Positions 25,749 to 36,000 of a stretch of DNA of 64,000 nucleotides are shown here, piece after piece; positions within the stretch are counted from its first letter, which is position 1; each line of letters starts with the position of its first letter. The position numbers were made by a program, and so were the translations under genes. The notes beneath the pieces were generated by a model, which did no database searches, had not been told where the DNA came from, and worked only from the letters and a program-made list of their open reading frames with translations. Origin of the DNA: Terriglobales bacterium (GTDB taxonomy: Bacteria; Acidobacteriota; Terriglobia; Terriglobales; Acidobacteriaceae); contig JAOAPE010000011.1 in NCBI GenBank assembly GCA_025462725.1, positions 186,001 to 250,000 of the forward strand, given 5' to 3'.

Positions 25749-26991
25749 TAAACGCGGCATCGCCGTCGTCGCGACTGTCGTAGTCATCGTCGCAGGAGGA
25801 CTTTTCGCAGCCCGCTCCGTCAACGCGAAAGCAACAGCGGCCATTCCCACGGCGGAAGTCAAACGCGGCGAATTCGTTGACTATCTAAAGATTCGCGGCG
25901 AGATCAAGGCGCGAAACTCGAAAGTGCTCACTGCGGCTTCCGGTTCCGGCGACTTGCAGATCATCAAACTCGTGCATACGGGGACGCAGGTGAAGAAGGA
26001 CGACATTGTCATTCAATTCGATCCCACCACGCTTCAACGCACGCTTGAACAAAAGCAGACAGAATTGAAATCCGCGGAAGCTGAGATTCAGCGCCAGCGC
26101 GCTGAAGGCCACATGACTGAAGAGCAGAATCTCACCGACTCGCTCTCTGCAAAATACAACGTCGAAGTCGCCAAGCTTGAGAGCAACAAACAAGAGATCC
26201 TTTCTGATATCGACGGCCAGAAGAACAAGCTGACGCTCAACAACACGCAGCAAAAACTTTCCGAATCCCAGCAGAAGCTCAAGTCCGGACAGCTCGGCCT
26301 TGCCGCTGATGTCGAGATGAAAAAGAAGAAGCGGGACAAAGCTCTCTTTGACGTTCAACTCGCTGAACGGCAGATTGCCGCGCTCACAGTTCGCGCGCCC
26401 GCCGATGGAATGGTTACGGTACTCCCGAACTTCCGCGCTGTGATGTGGGGAACGCCTCCTCCTGATTTCAAGGAAGGCGATCGCGCATGGCCCGGCGCTG
26501 CGGTCGCGGAGATTCCTGACCTCAGCCAGATCCGCTTTGAAGCACGCATTGACGAGTCTGATCGCGGACGCCTCAACGCCAAACAGCAGGCAAACGTTCA
26601 TATCGATGCCGTGCCTGACAAAGATTTCACCGCCACCATTCGCGATATCAGCACGCTCGCAAAACTCGACCTTAGCGGATGGCCGCCGGTAAAGAATTTC
26701 GCGATCGACATTCAGATCGATGCGACGGACCCGCGCATTCGTCCTGGCATGAGCGCCAACAGCCGTATTGCGGTGGAAAACATTCCGGACACTATTCTCG
26801 TCCCCGCCGAGGGCATGTTCCAGAAGAACGGACGTTCTGTCGTTTACGTCCAGAAGCGCACAGGATTTGAAGAGCGCATCGTCCAAGTGGGACGCCGCAA
26901 CGGCACTACGGTGCAAGTTGTTTCCGGCTTGCAAGGCGGAGAGCGCGTCGCATTGAAAGATCCAACCGAAACAGCAGGGGAAAAGCAATGA
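25732..26991 (+). CDS. HlyD/RND-type periplasmic adaptor 2
   Basis: 419 residues. Single N-terminal membrane anchor (GIAVVATVVVIVAGGLFAA), lipoyl half near 60-90, coiled-coil hairpin about 100-215 (with KKKKRDKALFDVQLAERQIA), second lipoyl half with VRAPADGMVTV, then a barrel domain. Between the lipoyl and barrel parts it has an insertion around MWGTPPPDFKEGDRAWPGA that adaptor 3 shares in a different form, but adaptor 1 does not. It overlaps adaptor 1 by 17 bp and adaptor 3 by 4 bp, so the three are translated together. Confidence 0.88.
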   Translation: MKRLFNKRGIAVVATVVVIVAGGLFAARSVNAKATAAIPTAEVKRGEFVDYLKIRGEIKARNSKVLTAASGSGDLQIIKLVHTGTQVKKDDIVIQFDPTTLQRTLEQKQTELKSAEAEIQRQRAEGHMTEEQNLTDSLSAKYNVEVAKLESNKQEILSDIDGQKNKLTLNNTQQKLSESQQKLKSGQLGLAADVEMKKKKRDKALFDVQLAERQIAALTVRAPADGMVTVLPNFRAVMWGTPPPDFKEGDRAWPGAAVAEIPDLSQIRFEARIDESDRGRLNAKQQANVHIDAVPDKDFTATIRDISTLAKLDLSGWPPVKNFAIDIQIDATDPRIRPGMSANSRIAVENIPDTILVPAEGMFQKNGRSVVYVQKRTGFEERIVQVGRRNGTTVQVVSGLQGGERVALKDPTETAGEKQ

Positions 26992-28286
26992 GCCGCATAG
27001 CAAAACGCGGAGCAATACTCGGAGCAGCACTCACGGTGCTGGTCATCGTAGGCATCGCAGTGGGCGCACGACAGTTGCAGCCCGCGGAAAATCTTATTCC
27101 CACCAATCTCGTCAAACGTGGCGAGGTTCCGATCGACGTCATCACCATGGGCGAATTTCGCGCTCCACACAGCGCCATGATGGTCGCTCCGCAAGTGAAT
27201 GGCACGCTGCAGATCATCTCCATGCTCACGACCGGTGCAAAAGTTAAGACCGGGGATGTGATCGCTGAGTTCGATCCCAGCGAACAGGAATACAACTACG
27301 AACAGGCCGATTCTAATTTTCGCCAGGCTGAGCAAGAGATCGTGAAAGCAAAAGCTGATTCCGCCGTAAAAGCAGCGGAAGACCAGACCGCGCTACTGAA
27401 AGCCAAGTTCGACGTTCGCCGTGCTGAACTCGAAGTCCAGCGCAACGAGCTACTCAGCGAGATTGATGCCAACAAAAACAATCTTGCTCTTGAGGAAGCC
27501 AAGCGCAAGCTGAAACAGCTTGAAGGAGACGTGAAATCGCGCGAACTCGCAGGGCAGGCCGGGCTCGAAGTGGTGATGGCCAAGCGCGACGCTGCGAAAA
27601 TCGCCATGCAAGTCGCCAAGACCAACATCGAGAACATGACCATCAAGTCAACCATCGATGGCGTTGTGTCTGTAAAAGAAAATCGTGATGCGAACGGCGG
27701 GTTCTGCTGCCCTCCGGGCATGGTTTTGCCGGAGTATCGCGCCGGCGATTTGACTTTCCCCGGTCGGCCGCTCGCCGAAGTGCTTGATCTTGATCAGATG
27801 GAAGTCCAAGCCAAGATCAGCGAGAACGACCGCGCCAATGTCAGCGCGAACCAGCTTGCAGAAGTGAGAGTGGACGCGCATCCCGGTCTCATTTATCCCG
27901 CGAAGGTGAAGAGCGTCGCCGGACTCGCCGGCCGCGACCGCTGGAGCAACGAATCTTCCAAGATGTTTGATACAAGTTTCCTGCTCTCCCAGGCTGTCAC
28001 TGACCTGAAGCCCGGAGTCTCCGCGCTCGTGGTGATTCACGGCAACAAATTGAGCAACGTTTTATATCTCCCGCCGCAGTGCCTCTTCGACCGCGACGGT
28101 AAACAGATCATCTATGCCAAGACTGAAGCAGGATTCGAACCCAGGGAAGTCCAAGTGAAATATCGCACTGAGACTCGCGTCGTTGTAGAAGGCATCAATG
28201 AAGGTGTTGAGGTCGCGCTGGTGAATCCCACCATCCGCTCTGGCGCCTCTGCAAAAGAGAAGAAGGCTGCCGGGGGAGCGATGTAA
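26988..28286 (+). CDS. HlyD/RND-type periplasmic adaptor 3
   Basis: 432 residues, starting in an ATGA overlap with adaptor 2. Anchor near 9-28, lipoyl half near 60-90, coiled coil about 100-205, second lipoyl half (IKSTIDGVVSVKEN), then barrel and membrane-proximal domains. An insertion next to the second lipoyl half reads NGGFCCPPGMVLPEYRAGD and carries an adjacent Cys pair, which is odd for a periplasmic adaptor and could form a disulfide. Its stop overlaps the permease start (TAATG). Confidence 0.88.
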   Translation: MSRIAKRGAILGAALTVLVIVGIAVGARQLQPAENLIPTNLVKRGEVPIDVITMGEFRAPHSAMMVAPQVNGTLQIISMLTTGAKVKTGDVIAEFDPSEQEYNYEQADSNFRQAEQEIVKAKADSAVKAAEDQTALLKAKFDVRRAELEVQRNELLSEIDANKNNLALEEAKRKLKQLEGDVKSRELAGQAGLEVVMAKRDAAKIAMQVAKTNIENMTIKSTIDGVVSVKENRDANGGFCCPPGMVLPEYRAGDLTFPGRPLAEVLDLDQMEVQAKISENDRANVSANQLAEVRVDAHPGLIYPAKVKSVAGLAGRDRWSNESSKMFDTSFLLSQAVTDLKPGVSALVVIHGNKLSNVLYLPPQCLFDRDGKQIIYAKTEAGFEPREVQVKYRTETRVVVEGINEGVEVALVNPTIRSGASAKEKKAAGGAM

Positions 28287-29578
28287 TGGCCCTTGACTCC
28301 TCGCTGCACATCTCTTTCAAGGAAAGATTTCAGGCCAACTATCTGCAAGACCTCGACATGGGTCTGCAGAACCTCATGCTGCACAAATTGCGCTCGCTGC
28401 TGACCATGCTTGGCATGATCTTCGGCGTCGCTGCCGTGATCGCGATGTTGTCCATCGGCGCAGGCGCGCGACAGCAGGCAATGGCCTTCATCGAGCAGCT
28501 TGGCGTGCGAAACCTTATCGTCGAGGCCCGCGAGTCAGTCACCTGGGACGATCTGCAAAAAGTCAGAAAGACTTCCAAAGGACTAACGCTTCAGGATTAC
28601 CGCGTCATCAGTGCCAGCGCTACGAATGCGCTTGAATCCACGCCGCGCAAACGGTTCACTCCCAGCAAGATTCTTCCCAAGCCGTCTGGCGATCTGCCGG
28701 TCGTCTACGGTGTGAATCCTAACTATCAGAAGATTGCTAATCTTCGTCTGGTTGCGGGAAGATTTTTTGACAACGTGGAAGCCGAGCGCGCGGTCCCTAT
28801 GGCGGTGCTCGGAGAGGCCGCAAAGACCGCGATCTTCGGCCAGGATGACAGCATCGGCAAATATATAAAGGTCAACGATCAATGGCTGCATGTGATCGGT
28901 GTGGTCGGTCCGCAACTGAGTGCCGGCGGAGCCATTGAAGGAGTTCCCAGTCAGGACCTCAACAACCTCATCTATGTCCCGCTGAACACTGCGTTGTTCC
29001 GTCTCGAAGACAACCGCAGTGACATGAAGGACGAGATTGACGGCATCTACCTTCAGCTCAGCAATGCTTCCGAGAGTCCGAACACCGCAGAGATCGTGCG
29101 CGGCGTGCTGAACCTCTCGCACCACGGGGCGCCCGACTTCAGCATCATGGTTCCCGCAGAATTGTTGGCTCAGCAGAAAAAGACACAGCAGGTATTCAAC
29201 CTCGTGATGGTTGCCATTGCGTCGATCTCGCTGCTGGTCGGCGGCATCGGAATCATGAACATCATGCTCGCTAACATTCTCGAGAGGATGCGCGAGATCG
29301 GCGTCCGCCGCGCTTTGGGTGCTCGCCGCAAAGACATCGTCCGCCAGTTCCTCGTCGAGGCGGTGCTGATCTCGTTCCTCGGCGGCATGTTGGGCATCAT
29401 CATGGGATTGAGCATGTCAAAGATCATCGCGCTGCTCGCGGGATGGTCAACGGTGACAAGCATCAGTTCCATCGTTCTCTCGTTCGTGTTCTCAGTCTCC
29501 GTCGGATTGATCTTCGGACTCTATCCGGCAATGAAGGCAGCAAAACTGGATCCAGTGGAAGCAATCCGCTACGAATGA
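28286..29578 (+). CDS. MacB/FtsX-type ABC transporter permease without ATPase domain
   Basis: 430 residues. A first membrane segment near 38-60 (LRSLLTMLGMIFGVAAVIAML) precedes a large periplasmic domain (about 65-300), then three more segments near 305-330, 360-385 and 395-420, and the C-terminal PAMKAAKLDPVEAIRYE. This is the MacB-type mechanotransmission topology. In MacB the nucleotide-binding domain is fused at the N-terminus; here it is missing and no separate ATP-binding protein is encoded in the operon. An ATPase from elsewhere must be supplied if the complex is an ABC exporter. Confidence 0.88.
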   Translation: MALDSSLHISFKERFQANYLQDLDMGLQNLMLHKLRSLLTMLGMIFGVAAVIAMLSIGAGARQQAMAFIEQLGVRNLIVEARESVTWDDLQKVRKTSKGLTLQDYRVISASATNALESTPRKRFTPSKILPKPSGDLPVVYGVNPNYQKIANLRLVAGRFFDNVEAERAVPMAVLGEAAKTAIFGQDDSIGKYIKVNDQWLHVIGVVGPQLSAGGAIEGVPSQDLNNLIYVPLNTALFRLEDNRSDMKDEIDGIYLQLSNASESPNTAEIVRGVLNLSHHGAPDFSIMVPAELLAQQKKTQQVFNLVMVAIASISLLVGGIGIMNIMLANILERMREIGVRRALGARRKDIVRQFLVEAVLISFLGGMLGIIMGLSMSKIIALLAGWSTVTSISSIVLSFVFSVSVGLIFGLYPAMKAAKLDPVEAIRYE

Positions 29579-29621
29579 TTTCGTAGTCGAGATTATCAAG
29601 AACAGATACTCAGGAGTGTTT

Positions 29622-31262
29622 ATGAGCAGGTTGCGGGAAAGTCTCGTCTTAATCGCCGTTTTGATCCTCAGCGCAGCACTGAGCGCGCAGACCTTTCCCA
29701 CCACCAAGTATTTCGACGGCCTTTTCCATACGCCAACGCCTGCGATGTCCGTGCCCGGTTCGCAGGGCATCGATGAATTTGTCGTCAATGGCAAACTCAC
29801 GCTCGGACTCCAACACGCCGTCAAGCTTATGCTGATGAACAACACTGACATCCGCATCAATCAACTGCAGTACGCGCAATCGATGTATGCCGTGCAGAAA
29901 GCCTACGGCCCGTTCGATCCCGTTTTCACTGCCAGCGCGCGTCCGCAGCGTTCCACATCGCCGACTACATCAACCCTCCAGGGTGCGCAAACGCTGAGCG
30001 ATCTGACCCAGCCGACCACAACCAATTTCAGCCAGACGTTCATGACGGGAACGAATTTTCAGGTCGGCTTCAACACCACGCGCTCCACCACTAACAGCAG
30101 CTTCGCCACGTTTAATCCTTCATTTTCATCCGGCACCACCTTCAGCCTTGCGCAACCCTTGCTTCGCGGACGCGGATGGGCAATCAATCGCGCTCCCATC
30201 GTCGTCGCGCAACGAAACGTCAAGCAGTCCCGCGCGACATTCGAGACGCAACTCAACGAAGCCATCTTGAACGTCATCAACCAATATTGGGCGCTCTCGC
30301 AGGGGCAGCAGAGCCTTGCTGTGGTGAGAGAGTCGCTGAAACTCGCGGAAGAATCTTACAAGCGCGATAAGCGCGCCCTCGAACTCGGCGCTCTTTCGCC
30401 GCTCGAGATTTATCGTTCCGAAGGGACTGTTGCCCAGCGCCGCTTGCAAGTTATCCAGGCGGAGTACGCCATCAAGCCGCTTGAGGATCAGCTCCGCCGC
30501 ACCATCGGCGCGGACCTCGACACCCGCCTCTCCGCCCTCGACATTGAACTCACTGAAAACGCCGAGCCAACGGGGGAACTCGCGGTGGTCGATATTCCCG
30601 CAGCGCTCGAGATGGCGATGAGCAAGCGCCCGGAACTCGAAGCCGTGCGCCAGCAACTTGCGAACGATGACACTAACGTCCAGATTGCCAGCAATAACCT
30701 GAAGCCTGACCTCAACGTCTCCGGCTTTTACACTTCCAACGGCCGCGGCGGGAACCAGATTGACACCACCACCGGCACTCCGATCATCACCCCCGGAGGA
30801 TTCACTGACTCGCTTGACCAACTCGGCTCTTTCAATTTCCCCACCTACGGTGTGAGCCTCTCTCTGCGTTTGCCGCTGCGTAACCGCTCGGCTCAGGCCG
30901 ACCTCGGCACGGCGATGCTCTCAAAGAGAAGCAATCTCTATCAGCTCCGCTCGAAGCAGCAGGCTATCAATCAGGACGTCCGCAACGCGGTACACCAGCT
31001 TGAGGAAGCAAAGCTATCCATAGCCGCCGCCGGAATCTCGCGTGATTTGGCCAAGAAGACACTCTCCGCCGAACAGCGCAAGTACGAACTCGGCGCACAG
31101 ACCATCTTCTTCGTGCTCGATGCGCAGAACGTATTCGAGCAGGCGCAACAGAGCTACGTGCAATCACTGATCGGATATCAACAGGCTGTCGCTGCCTTCG
31201 ACCGCGCAACAGGGAACCTGCTGGAACGCAACAAGGTGTTGATCGAAGACGCCACTCGCTAG
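29622..31262 (+). CDS. TolC-family outer-membrane channel protein
   Basis: 546 residues. ATG 29622 is chosen because AGGAG lies five bases upstream and a signal peptide follows (LVLIAVLILSAALSAQ). Two OEP repeats with long helical stretches are visible: about 200-310 (LNEAILNVINQYWALSQGQQ) and 430-530 (INQDVRNAVHQLEEAKLSIA). It should form the trimeric exit duct for the adaptor-permease complex encoded just upstream. The Thr/Ser-rich region before the first repeat is longer than in E. coli TolC. Confidence 0.88.
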   Translation: MSRLRESLVLIAVLILSAALSAQTFPTTKYFDGLFHTPTPAMSVPGSQGIDEFVVNGKLTLGLQHAVKLMLMNNTDIRINQLQYAQSMYAVQKAYGPFDPVFTASARPQRSTSPTTSTLQGAQTLSDLTQPTTTNFSQTFMTGTNFQVGFNTTRSTTNSSFATFNPSFSSGTTFSLAQPLLRGRGWAINRAPIVVAQRNVKQSRATFETQLNEAILNVINQYWALSQGQQSLAVVRESLKLAEESYKRDKRALELGALSPLEIYRSEGTVAQRRLQVIQAEYAIKPLEDQLRRTIGADLDTRLSALDIELTENAEPTGELAVVDIPAALEMAMSKRPELEAVRQQLANDDTNVQIASNNLKPDLNVSGFYTSNGRGGNQIDTTTGTPIITPGGFTDSLDQLGSFNFPTYGVSLSLRLPLRNRSAQADLGTAMLSKRSNLYQLRSKQQAINQDVRNAVHQLEEAKLSIAAAGISRDLAKKTLSAEQRKYELGAQTIFFVLDAQNVFEQAQQSYVQSLIGYQQAVAAFDRATGNLLERNKVLIEDATR

Positions 31263-31283
31263 ATTCATTTCAACGCTTAAGAT

Positions 31284-31327
31284 TGTCATCCTGAGCGAAG
31301 CGCAGCGGAGTCGAAGGATCCCTATGA
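31284..31327. repeat. Dispersed intergenic repeat (CCTGAGCGAAGC...GTCGAAGGATC type)
   Basis: The same phrase occurs at 37655-37690 and, inverted and slightly altered, at 55453-55489. It sits between convergent genes here. Confidence 0.7.
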
Positions 31328-31397
31328 TCGCCAAACCTTCCGCATCTACCAGAACTGAAATATTTTCCCCTCTGTGTTCCTCTGTGCTCTCTGTGGT

Positions 31398-32297
31398 TCA
31401 AGGTTTTACTTTCGCAGATACCTCGGCCGGCAGATCCTCCGCACTCCATTCAAAGAACGACGCGTCATACATGCTCGCGTCGTAGCCAAGGTACTTGGCC
31501 ACGAAATAATCAAACGACGACTGCATCCCCGTCCGGCAATACGTAACTACCTTGACGTTCGCATTCGCCGTCTCAAACTTCTTACGAAGTTCCTCGGGTG
31601 AAAGCAGCACCGGGTTTTCCCTGCTCACCAGCAAGTCCATCCAATAGAGATGCGAAGCTCCGGGAATGTGTCCCAACTTGGAAACGTCCTCTGACCGGCG
31701 CTCGCCGGAATACTCTTCCAGCGGCCGCGCATCAATCAACGCCGGTGACTTCGATTCCGACAGTTTCTTCATCTCAGCCGTATCCACCAATATCTTCGAA
31801 TTCACTTTCACTGTCAGCGTTCCCGCCTTTACCGCCGGGACGTCATTCGTGAGCGGTCGCAACTCGTTCTTCCACTTGCTCAGCCCGCCATCGAGTAATG
31901 CCGCGTGTTCCGCGATTCCTAGATAATCCAGCGTGTAGTACGCACGTGCTGCGAGCAAGTTGTAGCGATCTCCGTAGATGACTACGCGCGAAGCGTTCGT
32001 GACTCCTGCATCTCGAAAAACTTTCTGCAGTTGGTCCACCGGCGCAAGTTCGTTGGGGACATCTCCCCGCTTCACCGTGATCTGGTCGAGGTTGATGAAT
32101 CGCGCTCCCGGAATGTGTCCTTCGGAATAAAATCCCGGACTTCCTCCCACGGACAACACAATCACTCCCGGATCTTTCAAGTGTTCGGCTAGCCATTGCG
32201 TTGAGACCAGCATCTCTGACCGCAACGCCGGCTTTGATTGCGCCGCGCACACCGCTGACACGGCCACCACTGCCATAGAAATCAACATTCGCTTCAT
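31398..32297 (-). CDS. Exported two-domain rhodanese (sulfurtransferase)
   Basis: 299 residues with a signal peptide (MKRMLISMAVVAVSAVCAA). Two rhodanese domains: an N-terminal one about 28-148 (HIPGARFINLDQ, LLDGGLSKWK) that lacks the catalytic Cys, and a C-terminal one about 168-295 (IDARPLEEYSG, GHIPGASHLYW) with the active-site loop CRTGMQ starting at Cys254. These enzymes move sulfane sulfur from thiosulfate or 3-mercaptopyruvate to an acceptor. Periplasmic location suggests sulfur detoxification or metal-centre handling; there is no direct evidence for the acceptor. Confidence 0.88.
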   Translation of the reverse strand: MKRMLISMAVVAVSAVCAAQSKPALRSEMLVSTQWLAEHLKDPGVIVLSVGGSPGFYSEGHIPGARFINLDQITVKRGDVPNELAPVDQLQKVFRDAGVTNASRVVIYGDRYNLLAARAYYTLDYLGIAEHAALLDGGLSKWKNELRPLTNDVPAVKAGTLTVKVNSKILVDTAEMKKLSESKSPALIDARPLEEYSGERRSEDVSKLGHIPGASHLYWMDLLVSRENPVLLSPEELRKKFETANANVKVVTYCRTGMQSSFDYFVAKYLGYDASMYDASFFEWSAEDLPAEVSAKVKP

Positions 32298-32528
32298 TCC
32301 ATCTCCTCCAGCCTAAGTTCTACGCCATTGGACTCCGCCAAGCCTTGAACGTATGAAACATTTTCAAACTGTTCACTGCCGGACAGAAAAACCGAAACCG
32401 AACATCCACCCGCAATTCCCGACCGGCGCTGCCTTTTATTTTCTTCGTATTACCCGCTCGAATTAAGGTCATAAAATTGCTCTAACTGTTTCAGGATTTC
32501 TGCCTCTCCGGAACGAACGAGGTCAGCC

Positions 32529-32957
32529 ATGGCTAAAATCGAGCGCCACTTAGACATTCTCACCGCACCGCCTTCCCCTGAATACTTCCGGCAAAAAACT
32601 TCAGAAGGCTGGACTCTCGCCGGCATCGAGTGGCAGCGCGAGATCGAAATCACCGCAAGAAACCGGGGATTGTCTTCTCCGCCTTTCGGGACCCGCGTCG
32701 CCGAAGACCGTATTCACCTCGTCGGCGATCCTCCGGAGATGGAAGTCCTTCGCACCATCATGGGCCTCATCGTAAAGGAAATCTCGTTCTCCACCATCGC
32801 CGAAGAACTCAACCTTCGCGGACACCTCACCCGCGACGGCCATCGCTGGACACAGACCTCCGTTTACTGCATGCTTCCGCGCCTGATCGAGATCGGGCCT
32901 GACATCATCAAGCACGAAGAATGGCCGCGCCAAAAACAGCTTGCGTCTAAACACTGA
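32529..32957 (+). CDS. Small protein with recombinase-domain-like C-terminus
   Basis: 142 residues; GAGG lies six bases before the ATG. Residues about 70-125 (MEVLRTIMGLIVKEISFSTIA, then ELNLRGHLTRDGHRWTQTSVYCML) follow the pattern of the DNA-binding Recombinase domain of large serine integrases: an amphipathic helix, an IAxxLNxxGxxTRxGxxW turn, and a final helix. The catalytic resolvase domain is absent. The N-terminal 60 residues (ASPEYFRQKTSEGWTL-like) match nothing I recognise. It could be a domesticated DNA-binding protein. It is divergent from the rhodanese gene. Confidence 0.6.
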   Translation: MAKIERHLDILTAPPSPEYFRQKTSEGWTLAGIEWQREIEITARNRGLSSPPFGTRVAEDRIHLVGDPPEMEVLRTIMGLIVKEISFSTIAEELNLRGHLTRDGHRWTQTSVYCMLPRLIEIGPDIIKHEEWPRQKQLASKH

Positions 32958-33063
32958 CCTCATTCGTACTACGCTCGCGCCGCGCAGCCATTCATACCGC
33001 TTGCAATAACCAGCAACATACGATGAAATGGCACTCCGCTATTTTTTGCCCTTTGGAGCCACC

Positions 33064-36000
33064 ATGAAAATACTCAGCAAGTTTTCGCTCGTCCTCTGCC
33101 TGCTCGCATTGTCACTGAGCACGTTCGCTCAATCCAAAGATCCAAAGCCCAAGCGCGACGCCAAAAAAGATGCCGCTCCGGCCTCGGCACCCGCTTCAGC
33201 GATGCCTGCGGAAAAGAATGATGCAGCCGCGCCTGACGCCAAGCCCAAAGATCCAATGGAAAACCTTACCTTCCGCAATCTCGGCCCTGCGGCCGGTGGC
33301 GGACGCGTCTCCGCAGTCGTCGGCATCCCTAATCAGCCGATGGTCTATTACGTGGGCGCTGCTGCGGGTGGAGTCTTCAAGACCACCGATGCGGGAATGT
33401 CATGGAAGGCGATCTTCGACAAGGAAGCCGTTGCGTCGATCGGTGCTATCGCACTCGCGCCATCGAATCCGAATATTGTTTGGGTCGGCACCGGAGAATC
33501 GAATATTCGTAACGACGTTTCCACCGGCAAGGGTGTGTACATGTCCACTGATGCCGGAAACACCTGGCGCTTCATGGGTCTAAAAAATGTCGGGCAAATT
33601 TCCAACATCCTCATCGATCCGAATAATTCGAACACAGTTTTCGTCGGCGCCATCGGACACGCATGGGGCCCAAACGCCGATCGCGGCGTCTTCCGCACCA
33701 CTGACGGCGGCAAGAATTGGGAAAAGGTTCTCTACATCAATGACAAGACCGGCGTGAGTTCACTGGTGATGGATCCCGCTAACCCGATGGTCCTCTTCGC
33801 CGGCATGTGGCAGATGCAGCGCTCCCCGTGGATGATGGTCAGCGGCGGCCCCAGCAGCGGAATCTATCGCTCAACCGATGGCGGCAGCACTTGGAAGAAA
33901 TTATCTGAAGGATTGCCCGAGGGTCCGCTCGGCAACATCGGACTGGCAGTCGCCCCCAGCAATCCCCGGCACATCTATGCGCTCGTCGAAGCGAAGAAGG
34001 GAATCCTGTGGGATTCACTCGACTTCGGCGACCACTGGAAGGAAGTCAGCAACAATCACGCGCTCAATGCCCGTCCGTTTTACTTCAGCGAGATGATGGT
34101 CTCGCCCAATGATGAGCAGCGCGTTTATTTCCTCTCTTTTGATGTTCTGGCTTCCAATGACGGCGGCAAGACCGCACAGGTCATCGCACGCGGCGTCCAC
34201 CCTGACAACCACTCCATCTGGATCGATCCCCAGCATCCCGAGCGCATCATCCTCGGCAATGATGGCGGCGTCTACACTAGTGCCGACACCGGAAAGAATT
34301 GGCGCTTCCTCAACAATCTTCCTATCGAGCAGTTCTACCAGGTCGCGCACGATGATGAGACTCCTTATAACCTCTGCGGCGGCTTGCAAGACAACAACGG
34401 ATGGTGTGGTCCTTCGAACAGCTTGAGCCGCGGCGGCATCGGTGATGCCGATTGGTTCACCGTCGTCGGCGGAGATGGCGAATACATCGTTCCCGCAATG
34501 GGCGGTTCAAAAACCGTTTACGCGGATTCGCAAAACGGTTCCATCCAGAAGGTGAACATCTCCAACGGACTCAGCAAGTCTTTGCGCCCCTATTTCTTCG
34601 GTGTTGGAAACATGAAGCCCGCGGATCTCAAATACCGCTTTAACTGGACATCGCCTATCGCCGTCTCGCCAAAAACTCCTGACGAGGTGTACATCGGCGG
34701 AAATGTAGTCTTCAAATCCACTGATGGCGGATTGCACTGGAAGCCCATCAGTCCGGATCTCACTCGCAATGACCGCAGCAAGCAGGAGAGCAGCGGCGGC
34801 CCGGTTGAGTTCGACCTCAGCGGCGCGGAAACCTATGACACCATCCTGTCGCTGTCAGTCTCGCAAGTTGATCCCAAAATAATCTGGGTCGGCACTGACG
34901 ATGGCATGGTGCAGGTCACTAAAGATGGTGGCGAGCATTGGACAGACGTCACTCCCAACATCCCCAACCTTCCGCAGTGGGGACGCGTCCAGCAGATCGA
35001 GCCTTCATCCAATGACCCGGCTTCCGGATACGTCGCCGTTGACTTCCACGAAGTGGACAACGATCGCGCATACGTTTACAAGACGCACGATTTCGGTAAG
35101 ACATGGACGTCGATCGCTGCGGGAATTCCTGAGGATCAGCCTGCGCGCGTGATTCGCGAGAATCCAAATCAGAAGGGTTTCCTCGTCGTCGGCACTGAGA
35201 CGGGTCTCTTCTATTCTCTCGACGACGGCGCCAAGTGGATACCCATCAAGAGCAACTTCCCAACGGTTCCCATCTATGACATCAAGTTTGTGAAGAAGTC
35301 ACACGATCTCGTTGTCGCAACTCACGGCCGTGGACTCTTCGTCCTCGACAACATTACCCCGCTTGAAGAGAGTGCCAGCATCGGTAGCAAGCCCTTCCAT
35401 CTCTTCACGGCACGCGGTGCCAACAACTGGCGTTTCTGGAACAAGCGAGCATCCACCGCTGGTGGATTCGTCGCTCCCAATCCGCCAACCGGTGCAGTGA
35501 TCGATTACTACCTTGCGAATGAGATCAAGCCGCAGACACCCGGAGCTGGCGCTTCCGGCACAGCGGCAACTGAGACTGCATCCGCAGCAGCTTCCGAGCC
35601 ACCTGCGGGCGGCGGACGTCGTGGTGGAGCAGGCGGCCCCGGTGCTGGCGGACGTGGCGGTGTTCGCATCGTCATCACTGACATGGACGGAAAAATCGTT
35701 CGCACTCTCACCAACTCGCCTTCAAAGATGGGTTACAACCGCACTGAGTGGGACATGCGCTATCAAGGCCCCACTCGCCTCAGCTTCCTGCCAACTCCCG
35801 GCGGTGAAGAAGGTGGTGGTGGCGGCGGTCGCTTCGGCGGCGGCGGTGGTCCTCCGGTAATGCCCGGCACTTATAAGGTGTCAGTCACCGTTGCCGGCAA
35901 GACTGAGACGCAGACCATTGAAGTCGGCCCTGATCCCCGTTTTCCCGTTGACCTCGCAGCTTTGAAAACGCAGATCCAGACCGGACTCCAACTCCGCGAT

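Noticed and set aside
25885-27030. A 381-codon minus-strand frame opposite adaptor 2
   Set aside because: It lies inside a well-supported operon on the other strand, shows no domain, and its composition (many Leu, Arg, Phe, Val) is what reverse reading of Lys/Gln/Glu-rich coiled-coil codons gives.
30126-30821. A 231-codon minus-strand frame opposite the TolC-like gene
   Set aside because: It is a reverse reading of the helical repeats and lacks a start signal and any recognisable domain.
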